A stretch of 64,000 bases of DNA, taken from Natranaerovirga hydrolytica. GTDB taxonomy: Bacteria > Bacillota > Clostridia > Lachnospirales > DSM-24629. This document shows positions 27,971 to 35,919 of this stretch, in pieces. The notes below the pieces were generated by a model. It saw only the letters and a list, made by a program, of their open reading frames with translations, had not been told where the DNA came from and ran no database searches. Numbering within the stretch: position 1 is the stretch's first letter; the number at the start of each line of letters is the position of its first letter. The position numbers and the translations under genes were made by a program. The stretch spans positions 1 through 64,000 of the forward strand of contig NZ_SMGQ01000011.1 in the NCBI RefSeq assembly GCF_004339095.1, given 5' to 3'.

Positions 27971-28416
27971 TGAATAACATTGGAAATGTAGTTTCCATTA
28001 ATAGGAGTAGTCAAAAAGGTGTTGTAAAAATACCTATAGCCAATGGGGTGTTCATAGATGATTTTGGTTTAAAAGAAGATGCCCATGGCGGTGTGCCTAT
28101 TCGACAGGTCAGTTTATTAGGGCTGGAAAGTATTCATAAAATGGAAGATCAGTTAAATAAATCCTTACCTTATGGGAGTTTTGCAGAGAATTTAACCACA
28201 GAAGGCATTGAACTTTTTACATTACCTATTGGAACAATACTTAAGATTGGTGAGACCATTCAAGAAGTATCCAAAATCGGAAAAGAATGTCATAAAGGTT
28301 GTGCAATCTTTAAAGAAGTCGGTAAGTGCATTATGCCAGTTGAAGGCATTTTTACTAAAGTGATACAAGGTGGTATGGTAAAGGCAGGAGACACCATTAT
28401 TATTGAAAGGCAATAA
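27970..28416 (+). CDS. MOSC domain protein
   Basis: A 148-residue stand-alone MOSC domain, the fold of molybdenum cofactor sulfurase C-terminal domains. A conserved Cys in GKECHKGCAI is the expected sulfur carrier. ATG 27970 overlaps the moaC stop and has GGGAGGA seven bases upstream; the ATG at 27964 is too near that site. Xanthine-dehydrogenase-type hydroxylases need a sulfurated or selenium-bearing Mo centre, and MOSC proteins are candidates for preparing or carrying it. This role is inferred from context. Confidence 0.87.
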   Translation: MNNIGNVVSINRSSQKGVVKIPIANGVFIDDFGLKEDAHGGVPIRQVSLLGLESIHKMEDQLNKSLPYGSFAENLTTEGIELFTLPIGTILKIGETIQEVSKIGKECHKGCAIFKEVGKCIMPVEGIFTKVIQGGMVKAGDTIIIERQ

Positions 28417-28427
28417 AAGGTGATTGT

Positions 28428-29012
28428 ATGGCTATAGAAGGTGTAATTTTAGCGGCAGGTTTTTCTAGTCGAGCCAACGCTTTTAAAATGGCGTTAGACT
28501 TTGATGGTAGAAGTATTTTACAAAGAAATATTGAATCCATGTATCCTTATTGTCAACGTATGATTGTTGTTGGCGGGTATAAAATAGATAAAATAAAAGA
28601 CTTAACGGCTTCATATAATAAAGTAGAAGTGGTTTTTAATACAGATTATGAAAAAGGTATGTTTTCTTCTGTGAAAAAAGGTGTCGCTTGTGTTAAGGCA
28701 GAAAAATTCTTTTTTACACCAGGGGATTATCCTCTTATAACAGACTCTATATTACAAGGGTTATTAAATGCACAAGGTCAAGTTATTATTCCTATGTTTC
28801 AAGGAAGAAAAGGGCATCCCATAATGATGACAAAAGAGATGATTCCTAAAATACTTAAAGAACCTGTAGAGTCTAATTTAAAAGTCTGTCTTCAAAAAGA
28901 AAGCATAACTTTAGTAGAGGTTCAAGAAAAAGGTATCTTATTAGATGTAGATACTATGGAAGATTATCATAAAGCCAAAGCATATTATAACAAAAAGAAG
29001 AATAAACATTGA
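28428..29012 (+). CDS. mocA: Molybdenum cofactor nucleotidyltransferase, MocA/YgfJ-like
   Basis: A 194-residue NTP transferase with the N-terminal LAAGFSSRANAFK motif, PGDYPLIT metal site and GRKGHPI. MocA attaches CMP to molybdopterin, giving the cytosine dinucleotide form used by xanthine-dehydrogenase-family enzymes in many bacteria. YgfJ is the related protein in E. coli purine catabolism clusters. Both fit the two hydroxylases encoded downstream. The stop codon lies within the -35 element of the next promoter. Confidence 0.87.
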   Translation: MAIEGVILAAGFSSRANAFKMALDFDGRSILQRNIESMYPYCQRMIVVGGYKIDKIKDLTASYNKVEVVFNTDYEKGMFSSVKKGVACVKAEKFFFTPGDYPLITDSILQGLLNAQGQVIIPMFQGRKGHPIMMTKEMIPKILKEPVESNLKVCLQKESITLVEVQEKGILLDVDTMEDYHKAKAYYNKKKNKH

Positions 29013-29037
29013 CAAATTTCATTAAAGGAATTATAAT
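29009..29037 (+). promoter_or_regulatory. Promoter of the diaminopropionate ammonia-lyase operon
   Basis: A perfect TTGACA (29009-29014) and TATAAT (29032-29037) are separated by 17 bases. The -35 element overlaps the mocA stop codon. Confidence 0.88.
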
Positions 29038-29042
29038 GTGAT

Positions 29043-29126
29043 TAAAATAATTTTACCAATACTAAAACTTTAAGGCGATGGGGTCTTATACCAAATTCAA
29101 AACAAATTTGGTGTAAGTCCTTTTTT
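29043..29126 (+). promoter_or_regulatory. Attenuator leader of the ammonia-lyase operon
   Basis: A six-base stem, 29071-29076 with 29083-29088, carries a six-base loop GATGGG. Its 3' arm lies inside the 5' arm of a terminator (29081-29097 with 29104-29120, one mismatch, then TTTTTT). An upstream hairpin pairs TTTTA with TAAAA around CCAATAC. The layout repeats that of the moa and hydroxylase leaders. Premature termination is expected unless the small hairpin is stabilised. Confidence 0.72.
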
Positions 29127-29217
29127 GTTTTTATAGAAGTTTAAAACTAAAGCACGAATAACTTCTACTAAACGACTTAAATAATTTAAACAAGCAATTA
29201 CATTAGGAGGCAATTGT

Positions 29218-30420
29218 ATGATGAATAAAGAAATCAAATGGACTAAAAACAATATGAAATTAAAGGATCAAGAAGTGGGCAATACGCCGTTAATTGATGA
29301 AAAAACAAGTGAAGAGGTAAAAAATTTCCATAGCAGTTTTGAAGAGTATCAAGTGACACCCTTACGTCATTTGGGATATTTTTCTGAAAGTGTTGGTATT
29401 AAAAAAGTTCTTGTCAAGGATGAGTCTTATCGATTTGGACTCAATGCTTTTAAAGTATTAGGTGCTGCTTACGCAATGGGTAAAACATTAGCACAAAGGT
29501 TAGGTAAATCTATAGATGAATTGCCTTTTTCAGTTTTAAAGTCACCTGAAGTAAAAAAAGAACTAGGAGAAGTTGCATTTTTATCTACAACAGATGGCAA
29601 TCACGGTAGAGGTGTTGCTTGGACAGCTAATCAATTAGGACAAAAAGCAAGTATTTTTATGCCAAAGGGTACCACACAAAATAGACTCAATCACATACTC
29701 AAATTAGGTGCTAATGCTGAAATTACAGACTATAATTATGATGATACGGTACGTTGGATGGTTGAAGAAGGCAAAAAAACCAATGCAGAGATCATTCAAG
29801 ACACCGCTTGGGAAGGTTATGAAGATGTACCCAGATGGATTATGCAAGGTTATTCTACAGTTGCTAAAGAAACCATTGAACAATTGGGAGACAAACAACC
29901 CACTCATATATTTTTACAAGCAGGAGTAGGTGCTTTTGCAGCAATAATGACCTCAATTTTTATTAATCATTACAAAGACAATCCGCCTAAAATTATCATT
30001 TTAGAAGCGAATCAAGCAGATTGTTTTTATCAATCTATACAAGAAGAAAAAGTCATACCAGTAACAGGTGATTTGAACACCATTATGGCAGGTCTAGCTT
30101 GTGGAGAGCCTAATCCCTTAGCGTGGGAGATATTAAGCACAAATGCCGATGTATTTGTTTCTGTACCAGATTGGGTTTCTGCAAAAGGTATGCGTATATT
30201 AGGTAATCCATTGAGTACAGACCCCAAAGTGATTTCTGGTGAATCTGGAGCAGTTGGTGTCGGTTTGTTAAGTGTATTAAATCTTGATGAGAACAAAGCA
30301 TTAAAAGAAGCGTTAGAAATAGATGAAGATTCTATCGTCTTAAACTTTAGTACAGAAGGTGATACAGACGCCAATACTTATAGAGAAATTGTTTGGGATG
30401 GTAAATATCCTATGGAATAG
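29218..30420 (+). CDS. ygeX: Diaminopropionate ammonia-lyase
   Basis: A 400-residue fold-type II PLP enzyme that turns 2,3-diaminopropionate into pyruvate and ammonia. The PLP lysine is Lys79 in FGLNAFKVLG and the glycine-rich/Asn motif STTDGNHGRG follows. Length matches E. coli YgeX/DpaL. The ATG at 29218 follows AGGAGG; a second ATG is three bases inside. The gene opens the cluster that contains ygeY, an amidohydrolase and ssnA, an association known from anaerobic purine and urate breakdown. Confidence 0.93.
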   Translation: MMNKEIKWTKNNMKLKDQEVGNTPLIDEKTSEEVKNFHSSFEEYQVTPLRHLGYFSESVGIKKVLVKDESYRFGLNAFKVLGAAYAMGKTLAQRLGKSIDELPFSVLKSPEVKKELGEVAFLSTTDGNHGRGVAWTANQLGQKASIFMPKGTTQNRLNHILKLGANAEITDYNYDDTVRWMVEEGKKTNAEIIQDTAWEGYEDVPRWIMQGYSTVAKETIEQLGDKQPTHIFLQAGVGAFAAIMTSIFINHYKDNPPKIIILEANQADCFYQSIQEEKVIPVTGDLNTIMAGLACGEPNPLAWEILSTNADVFVSVPDWVSAKGMRILGNPLSTDPKVISGESGAVGVGLLSVLNLDENKALKEALEIDEDSIVLNFSTEGDTDANTYREIVWDGKYPME

Positions 30421-30435
30421 AAAGAAGGTATAAAT

Positions 30436-31623
30436 ATGAAAGAAGAAAAAATTCAAGAACTCATTAACGTATGTCAAAGACTCATACAAATCCCCAGTTA
30501 TTCTGGAGAAGAAGATGAAGTGGTTAAAGAAATTGTAGACTTAATGTATTCATATGGTTACGATGAGGTCATTGTAGATGAATATGGTAGTGTCATTGGT
30601 AAAATTATAGGGAAAAAAGAAGGCCCTAAAATTTTATTAGATGCCCATATTGATACAGTGGTTGTTTCTGATTCTAGTAAATGGACTAAAGATCCTTTTG
30701 GAGGAGAAATAGTTGACGGGAAGATTTATGGCAGAGGAACATCGGATATGAAAGGCGCTTTAAGCGCTATGATTATGGCAGGCAGCTATTTTACTGAAGA
30801 ATTGGATAAAGATTTTTCAGGCGAAATCTATGTTGCTGGCGTGGTTCATGAAGAATGTTTTGAGGGTGTTGCTGCAAGAAATATCAGTAAAAAAGTTAAT
30901 CCCGATTATGTTATTATTGGTGAAGCATCAGAGCTCAATATAAAATGTGGTCAAAGAGGAAGAGCAGAAATTGTATTGGAGACCTTTGGAAAACCGGCTC
31001 ATTCAGCCAATCCAGAAACAGGCATTAATGCAGTTTATGGCGCATCGTTATTAATTAATGGGATTCAGGCGTTACCAAGTACCACGCATGACGTATTAGG
31101 CAAAGGCATTTTAGAATTAACAGATATTATATCCTCGCCTTATCCAGGAGCATCTGTTGTGCCTGATTATTGTAGGATTACTTATGACAGAAGATTATTG
31201 GTAGGGGAAACCCAAGAAGATGTATTAAAACCTTTAAATGAAATTATAAATAAAATGATGGAAGAGAACCCTTGGTTAGATGCCAAAGTCAGTTATGCCA
31301 AAGGAGAAGAACTATGTCATACAGGCAATACAATAAAGGGCACACGATTTTTTCCAGCTTGGTTATATGATGAGCAATCAGACTTTATTGACGCATCTTT
31401 GAAAGGCTTACAATCCATAGGAATCCATGCCAATATCACACAATATTCTTTTTGTACCAACGGCAGTCATTATGCTGGTGAGGCAGGTATTAAGACATTA
31501 GGGTTTGGACCTTCCAAAGAAAACCTTGCTCATACGATAGATGAATACATTGAAATAGAGCAATTGAGTGGAGCATATAACGGTTATGTTAAAATTATTG
31601 AAACCTTAACTTCTCTTGTTTAA
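30436..31623 (+). CDS. ygeY: YgeY-family M20 metallohydrolase
   Basis: A 395-residue M20 amidohydrolase of the YgeY group, linked in databases to selenium and purine metabolism. Metal-binding and catalytic motifs are AHIDTV, GRGTSDMKGA, the VHEECFEG pair of glutamates and a late His in GFGPSKENLAHTIDE. The substrate is unproven; it probably hydrolyses an amide intermediate that yields 2,3-diaminopropionate for the lyase encoded just upstream. It follows ygeX by 15 bases. Confidence 0.9.
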   Translation: MKEEKIQELINVCQRLIQIPSYSGEEDEVVKEIVDLMYSYGYDEVIVDEYGSVIGKIIGKKEGPKILLDAHIDTVVVSDSSKWTKDPFGGEIVDGKIYGRGTSDMKGALSAMIMAGSYFTEELDKDFSGEIYVAGVVHEECFEGVAARNISKKVNPDYVIIGEASELNIKCGQRGRAEIVLETFGKPAHSANPETGINAVYGASLLINGIQALPSTTHDVLGKGILELTDIISSPYPGASVVPDYCRITYDRRLLVGETQEDVLKPLNEIINKMMEENPWLDAKVSYAKGEELCHTGNTIKGTRFFPAWLYDEQSDFIDASLKGLQSIGIHANITQYSFCTNGSHYAGEAGIKTLGFGPSKENLAHTIDEYIEIEQLSGAYNGYVKIIETLTSLV

Positions 31624-31638
31624 AAAGGAGGTTGCCAT

Positions 31639-33237
31639 ATGAAAACTAAAATAGAAAATGCATATATTATTGATGGAACAAATAAAAGTGGCTATATGGG
31701 AGAAATATATATTGAAAAAGGCATCATTCAAGAAGTCGAAAAACATATAGATGGTGTGTTTGACAAAGTGATTGATGCAGAAGGTCGCGTGGTGTCTCCA
31801 GGCTTTATAGATACCCATAGTCATTCAGATTTGAAAGTGTTAGTAGACAATTATATTAGCCCTAAAATACATCAAGGTATTACCACTGAAATACTGGGTC
31901 AAGATGGCATTTCAATGGCACCTTTACCGATTCAATATGTAGATGATTGGAGAAAAAACATTGCAGGATTAGACGGTGAAAGCGATAGCATTAATTGGAA
32001 CTATATCACCACAGATGGTTACTTAAGTGAATTGGAATACAATGGTTTAATTACCAATGCAGCTTATCTCGCACCCCATGGTAACATTCGAATGGAAGCG
32101 ATGGGGCTATCCAATAAAAAAGCCAAAACAAAAGACATTGAATTAATGAAAGACATTCTTCAAAGAGAATTAGATGCTGGTGCCATTGGTTTATCCAGTG
32201 GTTTGATATATATTCCTTGTGCTTATGGTGATCTCAAAGAGCTCATAGAATTGAATAAAGTAGTGGCTAAAAATAATGGGATTTTTGTCGTTCATCAACG
32301 AAGTGAGGCCAACACCATTATTGATTCTATGAAAGAAATTATAGAAATAGGAAGACAATCCGGTGTGAAAATACATTTTTCTCATTTTAAGATTTGTGGC
32401 AAAAACAATTGGAACAAAGCAGATGAGATTCTAAAATTATTAGATGATGCAAAAAAAGAAGGCATTGCAGTATCTTTTGATCAGTACCCTTATACAGCAG
32501 GAAGCACCATGCTTAGTGTTATACTACCACCTTGGGCACATGCAGGTGGAACCAATAAATTGATGGCAAGGTTACAAGATCATAAAGCTCGAAAAAAAAT
32601 CATTAAAGATATTTTAAAAACCAATTGCAAATGGGATAACTTTGTAGAGTTTGCTGGATTAGATGGCATATACATTACCAGTGTCAAAACTGAAAAAAAT
32701 AAAATAGTTATTGGAAAAAACCTTATAGAGCTGGGTGCCATTAAACAGAAGAAACCATTAGAAGCTACCTTAGATTTGTTATTAGAAGAAGAGAATAGTG
32801 TGGGTATGATTGATTATTATGGTAGTGAAGAGAATGTGGTTGCATTTTTAAAAAGAGAAGAACAAAATGTTTGTACCGATGGATTGCTAGGGGGTAAACC
32901 TCATCCTAGAGCATATGGTGCCTTTCCAAGAGTTATTTATGAATATGTTATGAATCAAGAGGTCTTAAAATTAGAAGAAGCCATTTATAAAATGACTGGT
33001 AAACCAGCAGAAGTCTTCCAATTGGATAAAAGAGGAAAGATAGCGCCTGGTTACTGGGCAGATATTGTTATTTTTGAAAAATCAGAGATAAAAGATATGG
33101 GTACTTATCTTGAACCAGACCAATACCCAATAGGGATAAAAATGGTTATAGTTAATGGAACTGTGGTATTAGAAGACAATATGGAATATAGAATTGCATC
33201 AGGAAAATGTTTGCGAAAAAACAATAAAAAAACTTAA
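31639..33237 (+). CDS. D-aminoacylase-like amidohydrolase
   Basis: A 532-residue amidohydrolase resembling N-acyl-D-amino-acid deacylases: strand-rich N-terminus, HxH metal motif at His60/His62 (DTHSHSD), a TIM barrel and a C-terminal PGYWADIVIF segment. The position of the metal-bridging Cys (Cys96 in the Alcaligenes enzyme, GNCG) is Asp89 here (GQDG) with identical spacing from the HxH motif. That suggests a different substrate or metal chemistry. In related purine clusters an amidohydrolase of the dihydropyrimidinase type opens a ring; this protein may take that role. Confidence 0.82.
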   Translation: MKTKIENAYIIDGTNKSGYMGEIYIEKGIIQEVEKHIDGVFDKVIDAEGRVVSPGFIDTHSHSDLKVLVDNYISPKIHQGITTEILGQDGISMAPLPIQYVDDWRKNIAGLDGESDSINWNYITTDGYLSELEYNGLITNAAYLAPHGNIRMEAMGLSNKKAKTKDIELMKDILQRELDAGAIGLSSGLIYIPCAYGDLKELIELNKVVAKNNGIFVVHQRSEANTIIDSMKEIIEIGRQSGVKIHFSHFKICGKNNWNKADEILKLLDDAKKEGIAVSFDQYPYTAGSTMLSVILPPWAHAGGTNKLMARLQDHKARKKIIKDILKTNCKWDNFVEFAGLDGIYITSVKTEKNKIVIGKNLIELGAIKQKKPLEATLDLLLEEENSVGMIDYYGSEENVVAFLKREEQNVCTDGLLGGKPHPRAYGAFPRVIYEYVMNQEVLKLEEAIYKMTGKPAEVFQLDKRGKIAPGYWADIVIFEKSEIKDMGTYLEPDQYPIGIKMVIVNGTVVLEDNMEYRIASGKCLRKNNKKT

Positions 33238-33263
33238 GGATTCTAGGAAGAGAGCTGAGATTG

Positions 33264-34550
33264 ATGAAAGCTTTAATCAACGCCAATGTATTTGACTTTG
33301 AAAGTTACGTAGAAAATCAATATATACTTTTTGAGAAAGAAATAATAGAAACGGGTCCGATGAAAGATTTTGTAGGAGCAGATAAAGTCTATGATTGTCA
33401 AGGGAGTCTTGTCATGCCTACTTTTGTATTAGGGCATACCCACATTTATTCTGCTTTTGCAAAAGGTTGGATAACGCCATTTGCGCCAAATAGTTTTAAA
33501 GCGTTATTAGAGCAAATGTGGTGGAAACTTGATAGGGGATTAAATCTGGAAAGCATTTATTACAGCGGACTTGTAAGTGGTATGGAATTTATTAAAAATG
33601 GTGTGACAACAGTTATTGATCACCATGCCAGTGGGTTAGACATAAGAGGTAGTTTAAATACACTCAAACAAAGTTTATGTGAAGAGATAGGCCTTAGAGG
33701 AATATTTTGTTTTGAAAGTAGTGACCGTTTTAATATAGAAGAGTGTATAGAGGAAAATATAACCTTTGCTAATTATAGTACAGACCAATACGCCGGTTTA
33801 TTTGGGATGCATGCATCACTGTCTTTATCTGATGCATCTTTAAAAAAGATTGCAACAGCAAGCAAAGACTTGCCTATTCATATTCATGTGGCTGAAAGCA
33901 TTGAAGATCAGCAAGATTGTTTGGCATTATATGGCACAAGAGTTATAGAACGTTTAGATGCATTTGATTTATTAAGACCTAATTCCATTTTATCTCATTG
34001 TATCCACTTAGATGAAAAGGAATTAGAGCAACTTTCTAAAAAAGATATTGCCATAGCTCTTAATCCTACATCTAATATGAATAATGGCGTAGGATTGCCT
34101 AATTATGAACAAATGAAAGAGAAAAATATTGTATCTCTATTAGGGAACGATGGCTTAGGCTATAATTTCACAAGAGAAATTAACAATTTTCTTTTTACAA
34201 TGCATCACAAAGCATTAAACCCAACAGCCGTTGATTTAAATGATGTCAAAACCTTAATGACTAACAATTATGCTTATGCCAGTCAGATGCTTAATTGTTC
34301 TCTAGGTAAGATAGAAAAAGGCTACAAAGCAGATTTTATGACCATACCTTACACGCCATTTACGCCAATGAATGCTAATAATGCTATGGGACATTTTTTT
34401 TACGGTATATGTGATCATTTTCGTCCTGAAAATGTATGGTGTAACGGCGTTATAAAATTAGAAGGTTATGAAATGAAGTTAAAAGAGGAAGCAATTTATC
34501 TTCAAGCCCAAAAAATAGCCAAAGCTGTATGGGAAAGGATAGCGTATTAA
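33264..34550 (+). CDS. ssnA: SsnA-family amidohydrolase
   Basis: A 428-residue metal-dependent amidohydrolase of the SsnA group, related to chlorohydrolases and guanine deaminases. The HxH motif is in LGHTHIYSAFAKG, metal histidines lie in HIHVAES and LSHCIHL, and the late Asp is in LLGNDGLGYN. SsnA genes regularly accompany ygeX and ygeY in anaerobic purine catabolism. The reaction is not established; deamination of a purine-derived intermediate is likely. ATG 33264 is chosen over TTG three bases earlier. Confidence 0.87.
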   Translation: MKALINANVFDFESYVENQYILFEKEIIETGPMKDFVGADKVYDCQGSLVMPTFVLGHTHIYSAFAKGWITPFAPNSFKALLEQMWWKLDRGLNLESIYYSGLVSGMEFIKNGVTTVIDHHASGLDIRGSLNTLKQSLCEEIGLRGIFCFESSDRFNIEECIEENITFANYSTDQYAGLFGMHASLSLSDASLKKIATASKDLPIHIHVAESIEDQQDCLALYGTRVIERLDAFDLLRPNSILSHCIHLDEKELEQLSKKDIAIALNPTSNMNNGVGLPNYEQMKEKNIVSLLGNDGLGYNFTREINNFLFTMHHKALNPTAVDLNDVKTLMTNNYAYASQMLNCSLGKIEKGYKADFMTIPYTPFTPMNANNAMGHFFYGICDHFRPENVWCNGVIKLEGYEMKLKEEAIYLQAQKIAKAVWERIAY

Positions 34551-34620
34551 AACAAAAGGGATAGAAACCTATCATCGACTATATAAAAAGTACGTAGAAA
34601 AGACCAAAGGAGGTGCTCTT

Positions 34621-35715
34621 ATGAGCCAAAAACTAAAAACAACAATCTGTGGCATCGACTTAGAAAACCCATTGATGCCCGCATCTGGTCCACTGGTTGG
34701 AGATGATGAAAAAATGTTAGCCATCGCTGGCTTTAAAGTAGGCGCTATGGTAACAAAAACCATCTCGAAAGAAGGTGCTATGGTGCCTAGGCCGTGTATA
34801 TATGGCGGCAGAGATTATATTATGAATGCAGAACTTTGGTCGGAATTTGAACCCAGTCAATGGATTGATGAGTTTTTACCAAATGTTAAAGAAAATATGA
34901 AGATACCTTTAATAATCAGTGTCGGTTATAACAAAGAAGATATGGCATTGCTCATTCCCCAATTGGATCCTTTTGCAGATGCATTTGAAATATCTACTCA
35001 TTATGTGGGAAAAAATTTAAATGACATTGCAGAAACAGTAAGAACCATTAGAGCCAATACGGATAAACCCTTCTTTATGAAAATAAGTCCTCATATTCCA
35101 GATCCCATTGCCTTTGCAAAGATGGTATTAGAGAATGGAGGGAATGGGGTTGTTGCAATCAATTCTCTAGGTCCTACAATGAAAATAGATTTAAATAAAA
35201 GACAGGTATTAGTAGGCAATGAATTAGGAGAAGTATGGAGTTCAGGGCCTGCTATAAAACCCTTGGCATTAGCGTTGGTACATAGAATCAAAAAAGCATT
35301 GCCTCAATGTACGGTTATTGGTGTTGGCGGTATTGCCACGGCACAAGACGTGATTGAGTTTTTATTAGCAGGAGCAGATGGTGTTCAAATGCTATCAGCA
35401 GCTATGTTACAAGGTAAAGATTTATATAAAAAAATAATAAAAGACTTACCTCAAACATTAGATCAATATGGTTTTAAATCCATTGAAGAAGTGATTCAAA
35501 CAAGATTAAAACCAGTGGATATCACCTACACCATAAAGAATTATCCTCAGATTATAAAAGAAAAATGTATTTTATGTAAAAAATGCGAAAAAGTCTGTCC
35601 TTATTTTGCTATAAAATACTGTGATGAAAGCATTTATATGGATGAATCAAAATGTTTTGGGTGCGGCTTATGTCAGTCTCAATGTCCAGTAAAAGCAATA
35701 GAGAATGTTTTTTAA
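34621..35715 (+). CDS. Dihydroorotate-dehydrogenase-like protein with two 4Fe-4S clusters
   Basis: A 364-residue flavoprotein: a DHOD/PreA-type FMN barrel (residues 1-300) followed by a ferredoxin domain with two CxxCxxC...CP motifs (CILCKKCEKVCP and CFGCGLCQSQCP). PreA-type subunits reduce pyrimidines. The usual SCPN motif with the catalytic Cys is replaced by STHY (Thr126), so ordinary dihydroorotate or dihydropyrimidine chemistry is doubtful. No PreT-like partner gene is nearby. As the last gene of the ygeX operon it may pass electrons between ferredoxin and a purine ring intermediate. Confidence 0.83.
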   Translation: MSQKLKTTICGIDLENPLMPASGPLVGDDEKMLAIAGFKVGAMVTKTISKEGAMVPRPCIYGGRDYIMNAELWSEFEPSQWIDEFLPNVKENMKIPLIISVGYNKEDMALLIPQLDPFADAFEISTHYVGKNLNDIAETVRTIRANTDKPFFMKISPHIPDPIAFAKMVLENGGNGVVAINSLGPTMKIDLNKRQVLVGNELGEVWSSGPAIKPLALALVHRIKKALPQCTVIGVGGIATAQDVIEFLLAGADGVQMLSAAMLQGKDLYKKIIKDLPQTLDQYGFKSIEEVIQTRLKPVDITYTIKNYPQIIKEKCILCKKCEKVCPYFAIKYCDESIYMDESKCFGCGLCQSQCPVKAIENVF

Positions 35716-35734
35716 TCACATTAAACTTTTTTTA

Positions 35735-35763
35735 TTGACATTTAAAAAATATCGTATTATAAT
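35735..35763 (+). promoter_or_regulatory. Promoter of the xanthine-dehydrogenase-type operon
   Basis: A perfect TTGACA (35735-35740) and TATAAT (35758-35763) are spaced by 17 bases, the same design as the promoter before ygeX. Confidence 0.88.
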
Positions 35764-35769
35764 GTATAA

Positions 35770-35885
35770 AAGAGAAGTATTCATTTGTAATTTTACCACC
35801 ATTAAAATACAAAGACGTATTTAAGATTAAAAGGCAAGGGAGCCTTATTCTAATGAAATTCATTAGAATAAGGCTCCCTTTTTTT
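35770..35885 (+). promoter_or_regulatory. Attenuator leader of the hydroxylase operon
   Basis: Two hairpins with six-base loops are seen: 35805-35810 with 35817-35822, loop AAAGAC; and 35831-35835 with 35842-35846, loop AAGGGA. The second overlaps the 5' arm of a perfect 18-bp terminator (35838-35855 with 35861-35878, then a T-run). Both loops have A at position 1 and G at position 4, as in targets of ANTAR antiterminators. An alternative hairpin around CCACCAT lies upstream. No ANTAR protein gene is in the window. Confidence 0.75.
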
Positions 35886-35919
35886 ATGGGATTCAGATAG
35901 AGAAAAGGAGGCGATTCAA

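Noticed and set aside
29071-29090. GGCGATGG resembles the start of the fluoride riboswitch
   Set aside because: The required GGCG/CGCC stem and downstream pseudoknot partner are absent, and two sister leaders vary at these bases.
29708-29929. Open frame overlapping the ammonia-lyase gene in another plus frame
   Set aside because: Lies wholly inside a conserved enzyme gene and has no recognised motif.
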